Below are positions 1 to 5,002 of a stretch of DNA of 7,426 bases, one piece after another. The notes under the pieces are model-generated. The model was not told the origin of the DNA. It saw only the letters and a program-made list of their open reading frames with translations, and made no database searches. Every line of letters starts with the position of its first letter. Position 1 is the stretch's first letter. The DNA is from Actinomycetes bacterium. GTDB taxonomy: Bacteria > Actinomycetota > Aquicultoria > CAJVYJ01 > JAUVQD01. Made by a program: the position numbers and the translations under genes. Location of the stretch: assembly GCA_030666075.1 (NCBI GenBank), contig DAOUYN010000035.1, positions 1-7,426 on the forward strand, in the 5' to 3' direction.

Positions 1-131
1 TATCCGACCACCAGTCCGATAATCAAGGACCCTACCACCATGCCAATAGCTAAAAAAAGCGAAACCGTCTGCTCTTGAACCTCGACATCTTCAGGCTCTT
101 CCGTTTTCTCTATTGATTCGTCATCTGCCAA
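1..131 (-). CDS. N-terminal fragment of a small membrane protein (cut by window edge)
   Basis: From the TTG at 131 the frame is open for 43 codons to the left edge. The product begins with an acidic, polar stretch (LADDESIEKTEEPEDVEVQEQ; first residue Met in practice). A hydrophobic, glycine-spaced segment follows at about residues 23-43, with SLFLAIGMVVGSL and then IIGLVVG. This looks like a cytoplasmic acidic N-terminus followed by one transmembrane helix with small-residue packing, as seen in AtpI/AtpZ-like or YtxH-like small proteins. The fragment is too short to name a family. It has its own ribosome binding site and promoter-like sequence, so it probably starts a separate transcription unit. 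Confidence 0.6.
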   Translation of the reverse strand, partial: MADDESIEKTEEPEDVEVQEQTVSLFLAIGMVVGSLIIGLVVG

Positions 132-139
132 TGTGCTTA

Positions 140-145
140 CCTCCC
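140..145 (-). promoter_or_regulatory. Ribosome binding site for the leftmost gene
   Basis: GGGAGG on the minus strand lies eight bases before the TTG at 131. It decides the start: the nearby ATG at 125 reads into a stop after four codons and an ATT at 132 reads into a stop at once, whereas the TTG frame stays open to the window edge. Confidence 0.65.
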
Positions 146-161
146 GGCTGAATTTTGTCGA

Positions 162-170
162 ATTATATCA
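162..170 (-). promoter_or_regulatory. Extended -10 promoter for the leftmost gene
   Basis: TGATATAAT on the minus strand joins a perfect -10 hexamer (167-162) to a TGn extension (170-168). No good -35 box sits 16-18 bases upstream, as is usual for extended -10 promoters. Transcription would start near 155, giving a leader of about 24 bases that contains the ribosome binding site. It lies directly after the rseC-like stop codon. Confidence 0.55.
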
Positions 171-184
171 TAGAATCCGATTTT

Positions 185-604
185 CTATTTTCGCGAAATC
201 TCATACATCTTGGGCTCGTAACGGCGACTGACTCCGGCGCTTTGATCGACTGCCCGAACGGCGAAGAAGGAAACGACCAGAAAAACGAATCCGCCGATGA
301 CTCCGGGGGTCTCCCCGCTTAGTCCGGCGACACCGCCGAGCCACATGAAAATGGCGTATCCAGCGAAGAAGAGGGCGATCGGCAGGATATATACGATGAG
401 CGCGGCGGTGACCACCATCTCGGGTTCGATATCTATCTTAACTGTGTCCCCCACCCTGGCATCGAGCGAGTTTCGGACCGGGGTCACCATCCGGCCTGTC
501 GATGTATACCGGCAGGCGCCGCAGGCTTCGCACTCCTTTGACGCTTCCATCTCTACTATCGCCTGGTCGTCGTGGACGCTGACGACCACCCCGGATTCGC
601 TCAT
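185..604 (-). CDS. RseC/MucC-like small membrane protein with Cys cluster
   Basis: This 139-residue protein has the layout of the RseC/MucC family (SoxR-reducing system protein RseC, first described as a positive regulator of sigma E). A cytoplasmic N-terminal beta-rich part reads ESGVVVSV and contains a cysteine group Cys25, Cys28 and Cys31 in CEACGAC. GDTVKIDIEP (52-61) follows, and then two transmembrane segments at about 64-88 and 100-119. A basic tail RRYEPKMYEISRK suggests that both ends are cytoplasmic. The cysteines could hold an iron-sulfur cluster or act in redox exchange. In many anaerobes RseC occurs with Rnf or other redox genes, so a redox-maintenance role is likelier than sigma E control; no sigma E or RseA gene is present. 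The ATG follows the amidohydrolase TAG with no gap, and GAGG lies only three bases upstream, so coupling is likely. Confidence 0.8.
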   Translation of the reverse strand: MSESGVVVSVHDDQAIVEMEASKECEACGACRYTSTGRMVTPVRNSLDARVGDTVKIDIEPEMVVTAALIVYILPIALFFAGYAIFMWLGGVAGLSGETPGVIGGFVFLVVSFFAVRAVDQSAGVSRRYEPKMYEISRK

Positions 605-1954
605 CTACCTCAGCTTCATTTGGACCGGCTCGACCTGTGCGATCACGCTCTCGTCATCGATATCGGGAATGTTCCCGCTATCGTAGAGTATCTTCCCTGA
701 ACCCATGGTGAGGATTATGTTTTCTTGATTCGCCGTATACACGAGGGCCGAATAAGGATCGAGCAACGGCCTCTGGTGGCTTCTGGTCATATCGACGACG
801 ACTAGATCGGCGTCTTTGCCCGGCTCCAACGAGCCGGTCACATCTTCGAGCCCCAGAGCTATTGCGCCCCCCAGTGTCGCCATCCTGACAAAGGCCTCTG
901 CCTCCGCATTGGCGATCGTCTGGTTCTTCCCGCGTTGAAACAGCAGGCCTATCCGCATCTCGTCAAAATAATCCATCATATTTTGGCTGGCCGGGCTGTC
1001 TGTGCCTAAACCCACCCGTATACCGGCCCGCTCAAACTCGCGTAGCGGCGCGGTCCCCATGCCCAGTTTGGCGCTGCACTTCGGGCAATGGGCCACAGCC
1101 ACGTCATGCTCGGCCAGGATATAGATCTCATCTTCATCTACGTGAACACAATGAACAGCCAAAACGTCGTTATCAAAGAAACCCCACTGTAAAAGATATC
1201 GGACCGGGCTGACGCCCATCGGCTGCCATAAGAGATGTCCCCAGCCCATGGCATCGCGGTAGGAGCCGGCCAGTTCAGAGGAACCGTGCTTGATAAAGTC
1301 GTATTCATCCTTCGAACCGGCGAGATGGGTCGATATCTTGAGGCCGTCCCTTCTTGCCCAGTCGGCACTCTGCTTGATAAGAGGCGGACAAGCGGCCTGG
1401 GGACCCATCGGCGCAATGCCGATCTCGATCTTGTGTCCATCCGCCGTCTCTTGCCACTCAGCCACCGAACGCTGTCCCCCTGCGATAACTGAATCAACCT
1501 TATTCCGGTCCATCTCAGCCATCTCATAGAAGACGAAACCGCGCAATCCAAATTCGATCGCGGCCCTGAGGTTGGCGCTTCGCGGCGAGATGTCGGCAAT
1601 AGTCGTGATTCCGGACTGGGCCGCCTCCATGGCGCCAAGACGCGCCGAGGCCAGCCAGTCAGCCTCATCTAAGGCCCTGCTCTTCTCTATCTGCTGGATC
1701 TTCCACTGCGTGTATGGGAGATCGTCGCAAACGCCTCGAAAAGCCGTGTACTCAAGATGGGTGTGAAGATCGACAAAGCCGGGCATGATGATCGACCGTC
1801 CGAAATCTCGACACTCGGCTTGAGGATAGCGGGACGCGAGGTCATCGGGCTCACCGAGGGCGACGATCTTGCTGTCGTCCACGACTATCGCACCCTCCTT
1901 GATGGGGGGCGCGCCGACCGGCAGTATCCATTTAGCACTAAAGAGGTGTTGCAT
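605..1954 (-). CDS. COG0402-type amidohydrolase / nucleoside-like deaminase
   Basis: This 449-residue metal-dependent hydrolase resembles the 5-methylthioadenosine/S-adenosylhomocysteine deaminase (MtaD) and chlorohydrolase group. The N- and C-terminal parts form the small beta domain: PGFVDLHTHLEYTAFRG contains the HxH pair His64/His66, and EPGKDADLVVVD (377-388) closes the fold. Other metal ligands appear to be His210 in STHLAG, His268 in AVHCVH and Asp319 in LGTDSPAS. DDLP (77-80), HCP (289-291) and APL (302-304) are also family-like. The Glu expected three residues after His210 (HxxE) is Gly213. Neighbouring prenyl diphosphate synthase genes make the aminodeoxyfutalosine deaminase step of menaquinone synthesis an attractive guess, but MTA/SAH deamination is equally possible. 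Start: ATG at 1954, five bases after the synthase stop, with no clear Shine-Dalgarno sequence. It directly abuts the next gene. Confidence 0.85.
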   Translation of the reverse strand: MQHLFSAKWILPVGAPPIKEGAIVVDDSKIVALGEPDDLASRYPQAECRDFGRSIIMPGFVDLHTHLEYTAFRGVCDDLPYTQWKIQQIEKSRALDEADWLASARLGAMEAAQSGITTIADISPRSANLRAAIEFGLRGFVFYEMAEMDRNKVDSVIAGGQRSVAEWQETADGHKIEIGIAPMGPQAACPPLIKQSADWARRDGLKISTHLAGSKDEYDFIKHGSSELAGSYRDAMGWGHLLWQPMGVSPVRYLLQWGFFDNDVLAVHCVHVDEDEIYILAEHDVAVAHCPKCSAKLGMGTAPLREFERAGIRVGLGTDSPASQNMMDYFDEMRIGLLFQRGKNQTIANAEAEAFVRMATLGGAIALGLEDVTGSLEPGKDADLVVVDMTRSHQRPLLDPYSALVYTANQENIILTMGSGKILYDSGNIPDIDDESVIAQVEPVQMKLR

Positions 1955-1959
1955 GGCCG

Positions 1960-2934
1960 CTAATGATACCTGTCGATGACAAAATTGCCAAGCGATATCA
2001 TGTCTTTGCGGGACTGGCTTTGCGGTAACAGACCTGCTGCCGCTTGCGCGGATACAACATAACGGCGGGCCACTTTCTTTGCCTCATCGATGGCCCCGCC
2101 TTCAAGTATGGAGCTGACAGCCGCCTTGACGGCATCGGTTGTCGGGGCCGCCAACGCGGCGCCGACCGACCCGCTTTTGTCTAGCGAAAGCGCGTATATC
2201 ATCGGCAAGGTAACCGTACCTTCGCGAATATCGCTGCCGACCGGTTTGCCGAGAGCGTCCTCGTCTCCGGTAAAATCCAATATGTCATCATATATCTGAA
2301 AGGCCATACCCAGGCTGCCGGCATAGTCCTCAAAGATCTGTTCGTGCTCACTCCCAAGTCCGGCCAAACGCGAACCCATGGTGCACGCTGCCACAAAAAG
2401 AGCGGCCGTCTTCGCGTAGATCTTCTCAAGATAGTCTTCGACCGACTGGTCAAGATCGCGCAGTGTCCGCCGCTGGCGCAGCTCCCCGCTGCTCAGTTCA
2501 ACTGCCGACCTGGCTAAAGGCTCTATCAGGCGGTTATCGTTTCCGCCGGCCAGCAAATCGAAAGCCAGACCGAAAAGGTAGTCGCCGATGATGACGGCCC
2601 GGCGCCGTCCGTATTCCGCATTTATTGTACTCACGCCGCGCCGCGTATTCGATGCGTCCAGGACATCGTCATGGACCAGTGAAGCCAGGTGAACCAGCTC
2701 GACCGCCGCACAGGCCCGCAAGAGCTGCTCATCATCCACATCATCGCCTGTGCCGGCAGCGATCATCACGAGCGCGGGCCGCAGGCGCTTACCTCCGGCC
2801 TCGATCGCCTTGAGGGCCGGCTCCGATATTCCCGGGACCGCCGGGCGCACCACGGTCGCGAAATATGGCTCGAAATCTTTGAGTTGACGGACGATGCCGG
2901 CGGAAACCGGTCTCTTTTTGGTCGGCAGTCGCAT
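1960..2934 (-). CDS. Polyprenyl diphosphate synthase (trans, long-chain type)
   Basis: This 324-residue trans-isoprenyl diphosphate synthase condenses isopentenyl diphosphate onto an allylic primer. It has GGKRLRP (47-53), the first aspartate-rich motif DDVLD (89-93) followed by RRG (98-100), GDYL (117-120), YAKTAALF (173-180), FQIYDDILDF (212-221, second motif DDILD), and GKPVGSDIREGTVTLP (229-244). The residue five before the first motif is Ala84, where short-chain enzymes usually carry an aromatic residue. This and the lack of an insertion in the motif suggest a long chain, as for a menaquinone side chain. Exact length cannot be read. The ATG at 2934 was chosen because it overlaps the upstream stop (TGATG) and gives the normal length. 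The frame remains open to 3012, but those 26 extra residues lie in the upstream gene. A hepT/ispB-like role is likely. Confidence 0.93.
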   Translation of the reverse strand: MRLPTKKRPVSAGIVRQLKDFEPYFATVVRPAVPGISEPALKAIEAGGKRLRPALVMIAAGTGDDVDDEQLLRACAAVELVHLASLVHDDVLDASNTRRGVSTINAEYGRRRAVIIGDYLFGLAFDLLAGGNDNRLIEPLARSAVELSSGELRQRRTLRDLDQSVEDYLEKIYAKTAALFVAACTMGSRLAGLGSEHEQIFEDYAGSLGMAFQIYDDILDFTGDEDALGKPVGSDIREGTVTLPMIYALSLDKSGSVGAALAAPTTDAVKAAVSSILEGGAIDEAKKVARRYVVSAQAAAGLLPQSQSRKDMISLGNFVIDRYH

Positions 2935-3536
2935 CAGCCTGAGGTCACCGACGGTGCCGCAAAGCGGCGCAAATAATCGCGGACCGGGCCGGCCGGATAA
3001 GCCTCGGACCACTCGACGAGTCCGGTCGAGCCAACACCCGCGGCGGCTTGTGCGACGGCTTTCGCCTGTGCTCCCTCGACACCGCCCAGATAAGAACCTA
3101 TCTCCAGCGCGGCCGATACCAGCCGGCGCCGATAATCACTAAACTCGCCCTCGGACCGATCCGTGCCGGTGGCCTTGATCGCCCGGGCCAGGAAAGCGAT
3201 GACCGGCGGGCGGTCGATCGAAATGACCTCGTCGATAGCCCTGGCGTACAAATAGTCCGTTATCAATAAGTTGTCCTCTATGTATCTATCCGGGTCTTCC
3301 ATGTTCACTTGCCCGAGGCGTAAAGCTTGGTCGAGGAATTCAACGGCACGGCACGAAGCAAGCGCCTCTTCATCGATACGGGCGCCTCCCAAGAGAGTAG
3401 TACCGAGGAGGATACTGGACAATTGCCAGGTCGGCGGTTCAAGTAGCTCTTGAGCCAAGTCGTCGAGATCGGCGACTGTCTGACTCCAGCTTTGCGCCGC
3501 CGCCGCTAGCGCGCTTTCTAAACGAGCGATAACCAT
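2934..3536 (-). CDS. Degenerate polyprenyl synthetase-like protein, possible non-catalytic partner subunit
   Basis: This 200-residue protein aligns by eye with the first two thirds of the polyprenyl diphosphate synthase encoded just downstream. RAVEF matches AAVEL, TDYLYARAIDEV matches GDYLFGLAFDLL, and IAFLARAIKATGTDRSEGE matches IEPLARSAVELSSGE. ALEIGSYLGG also matches ACTMGSRLAG. The two metal-binding DDxxD motifs are both gone: the first reads QVNME (76-80) and the second falls at WSEAY (176-180). The C-terminal third of the fold is absent. It therefore should not make or bind an allylic diphosphate by itself. Heteromeric long-chain synthases such as Bacillus HepS/HepT and Micrococcus HexA/HexB have a small motif-less subunit, and this protein may play that part, though it is not obviously a HepS orthologue. 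It ends in a TGATG overlap with the intact synthase. A decaying duplicate is the alternative, but the open frame and coupled translation argue against that. Confidence 0.75.
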   Translation of the reverse strand: MVIARLESALAAAAQSWSQTVADLDDLAQELLEPPTWQLSSILLGTTLLGGARIDEEALASCRAVEFLDQALRLGQVNMEDPDRYIEDNLLITDYLYARAIDEVISIDRPPVIAFLARAIKATGTDRSEGEFSDYRRRLVSAALEIGSYLGGVEGAQAKAVAQAAAGVGSTGLVEWSEAYPAGPVRDYLRRFAAPSVTSG

Positions 3537-3542
3537 GGGCTG

Positions 3543-3571
3543 ATTCTAGCAGCTCAATACTGAGATGTCAG
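3543..3571 (-). promoter_or_regulatory. Sigma70-like promoter, apparently leaderless, for the prenyl synthase unit
   Basis: On the minus strand CTGACA (3571-3566) and TAGAAT (3548-3543) are separated by exactly 17 bases, each matching five of six consensus positions. Counting from the -10 box, base +1 falls on the A of the ATG at 3536, which would make the transcript leaderless. In agreement, no Shine-Dalgarno sequence precedes that ATG. The -35 box overlaps the stop codon of the upstream phosphatase gene, so the promoter sits at the junction between the cobalamin genes and the next unit. This is prediction from sequence only. Confidence 0.6.
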
Positions 3572-4239
3572 TCGCTACTTCGGGTATCGCTTTGACGGGG
3601 CGCGTCGCCACCCTTTGCTCGGTAGGCGGTGTTGTTGATCTCGACAACGGTATCGCCGCCGTCACCCGCCTCGACGACATTTACGGCACCTTTGTCTTGA
3701 TATATTTCCCAGACTTTTCGGTCATCTAGGCCCATGATCGCACCAAGGATCACCTTGATGCACCCTGCGTGGGTCACGATCAGCAAGGGTCCGCCTTCGG
3801 CCAGAGTACCGTCAAGCGCCGCCGAACGCAGTCTGGCCCAGGCAGCTCTGACGCGGACCATGAAATCAGTCATCGGTTCGCCGCCTGGAATATGGACAGC
3901 GAACGGGTCTTCGACCCAAATATCGGCCAGGTCGGGGTAGGCGGCTGATATCTGGTCGAAATCAAGGCCTTCCCAATCCCCGAAATCTATCTCTCTGAGA
4001 TCATTATCTATCGATACGCCGATATCCCGTCCGGCCGCTACGGCCGCGGCTGTCTGTTCGGCCCGCTTCATGCCGCTGTGAACAATACCGCCCAGCGGGA
4101 CGTCGGCATATGCGGCCGCTAAAGCCCGGGCGTGACGCTCGCCAAGCTCGGAAAGGGGCAGGTCGGTCCGCCCGATGTAGCGGAGCTGCTCGTTCCAGGC
4201 GGTCTCCATATGTCTGGCCAGGATTATTTTCTTCATCAT
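3568..4239 (-). CDS. cobC: Histidine phosphatase, probable alpha-ribazole phosphatase (CobC-type)
   Basis: This 223-residue member of the phosphoglycerate mutase-like histidine phosphatase superfamily probably removes the 5'-phosphate from alpha-ribazole phosphate or adenosylcobalamin phosphate, the last step of nucleotide-loop assembly. Visible catalytic residues are His10 in LARHMETAWN, Arg59 in MKRAEQTA, Glu83 in REIDFGDWEG and His157 in VTHAGC; PGGE lies near 118-121. The usual RHG signature reads RHM here. The cobC role rests on its place right after cobS: the sequence alone would also fit a general phosphoglycerate mutase-like phosphatase. The cobS stop and ATG share a base (TGATG). A second ATG at 4236 has better spacing (six bases) from GGTGAG and may be the true start. 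A TTG at 4242 is less likely. The last 20 or so residues are polar and probably a disordered tail. Confidence 0.82.
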   Translation of the reverse strand: MMKKIILARHMETAWNEQLRYIGRTDLPLSELGERHARALAAAYADVPLGGIVHSGMKRAEQTAAAVAAGRDIGVSIDNDLREIDFGDWEGLDFDQISAAYPDLADIWVEDPFAVHIPGGEPMTDFMVRVRAAWARLRSAALDGTLAEGGPLLIVTHAGCIKVILGAIMGLDDRKVWEIYQDKGAVNVVEAGDGGDTVVEINNTAYRAKGGDAPRQSDTRSSD

Positions 4240-4985
4240 CAACTCACCAATAGAATGGCGGCTAAAACCGCTACCTCAGTCACTTCGATGGTCGCGCCCA
4301 GCGTATCGCCGCTCACCCCGCCAAGAATCCGGCGAAAGAGGATGACCGCCCCGCCGGTCACAAGAGCCGCAACCGCTAGCGGCGCCAGATAAGTATACCC
4401 CCAAAGATATGCGGCAGCGATGGTCGGGGCGACGACCGTGACGGTCGCTAAGGCGAGATCCATGCGCTCGATGCGCCCGGCAAAGAGATATCCGAGACCC
4501 TCGCGTCGGACCGGGGCGGACACCTGCGCTAAAACGACGATAGACCAGCGGGCAAAGACCGGGGCAAACAATAACGCCGCCCAAAGCCGGCCATCGCCTG
4601 CGCCGGCGATGAGAGAGTATTTGAGTAATAGCACTGCGACCACCGCGGCGATGCCGATCGGCCCGCTCGACCCGGAGCGCATGATCTCCAGGCGCCTCGT
4701 CCTCGTCCGGCCCCCCGCGATACCGTCGACCGTATCCGCCAGACCATCCAGGTGGAGTCCGCCCGTCACCAAGAGCAGCCATAGCAGGACAAACGCAGCG
4801 CCGGCGCTCTGCCCCAGCCGAGGGCCTATTATTTCCATGATCGCCCAGGAGGCGGCGCCTATGCCTAAGCCCACGGTGGGAAATAGCGCGGCAGCCCGGA
4901 TCAATCCCGGCGCCGGAGTCAGTGTCGTCCCGCCGACGGGCAATATCGTGAGAAACCCGAAAGCGTCTCTAGTCCTTCTAATCAA
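4239..4985 (-). CDS. cobS: Adenosylcobinamide-GDP ribazoletransferase (cobalamin synthase)
   Basis: This 248-residue integral membrane protein joins adenosylcobinamide-GDP to alpha-ribazole 5'-phosphate, giving adenosylcobalamin 5'-phosphate. It has the N-terminal FLTILPV (11-17), the hallmark GGLHLDGLADTVDG (75-88) with the metal-binding Asp residues, LEIMR (99-103), EGLGYLFAG (162-170) and the C-terminal GDTLGATIEVTE (226-237). Several hydrophobic stretches (about 62-74, 112-126, 134-152, 178-195, 198-216, 237-247) fit a multi-pass protein. Salmonella has DSRLGTHG after the LEIMR block, while this protein has SGSSGPIG. The GPxG form is what I remember from actinobacterial CobS. The start is TTG. 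No in-frame ATG lies between it and the cobT stop, and an SD-like AGGAAAGG sits nine bases upstream. The reading frame is the same as cobT, separated only by the cobT TAG and 15 bases. Confidence 0.96.
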   Translation of the reverse strand: MIRRTRDAFGFLTILPVGGTTLTPAPGLIRAAALFPTVGLGIGAASWAIMEIIGPRLGQSAGAAFVLLWLLLVTGGLHLDGLADTVDGIAGGRTRTRRLEIMRSGSSGPIGIAAVVAVLLLKYSLIAGAGDGRLWAALLFAPVFARWSIVVLAQVSAPVRREGLGYLFAGRIERMDLALATVTVVAPTIAAAYLWGYTYLAPLAVAALVTGGAVILFRRILGGVSGDTLGATIEVTEVAVLAAILLVS

Positions 4986-4994
4986 TGGTGTAGG

Positions 4995-5002
4995 CCTTTC
5001 CT
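4995..5002 (-). promoter_or_regulatory. Ribosome binding site for cobS (supports TTG start)
   Basis: AGGAAAGG on the minus strand overlaps the cobT stop codon and lies nine bases before the TTG at 4985. It is the only SD-like sequence here and supports initiation at TTG, since no ATG or GTG in the frame precedes the conserved FLT..P motif. Confidence 0.6.

Noticed and set aside
189..198. Perfect 10-base palindrome TTTCGCGAAA at the end of the rseC-like gene, considered as a terminator or operator
   Set aside because: The stem is only five base pairs with no loop and no U-tract, and it lies within coding sequence. It could be chance.
1138..1668. 176-codon minus-strand frame inside the amidohydrolase gene
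   Set aside because: It overlaps the conserved amidohydrolase in a different frame and is Arg/Ser/Pro rich with no family resemblance. It is not a frameshifted gene because the main frame is complete.
2935..3012. N-terminal extension of the polyprenyl synthase up to 3012
   Set aside because: The extra 26 residues overlap the upstream gene and lack family similarity; the ATG at 2934 gives normal length and a TGATG coupling.
3537..3567. Possible terminator between the phosphatase gene and the prenyl synthase unit
   Set aside because: Only a four-base stem (GCTG/CAGC) around the -10 box is visible, with no T-run, so no intrinsic terminator can be supported and some read-through from the cobalamin genes is likely.
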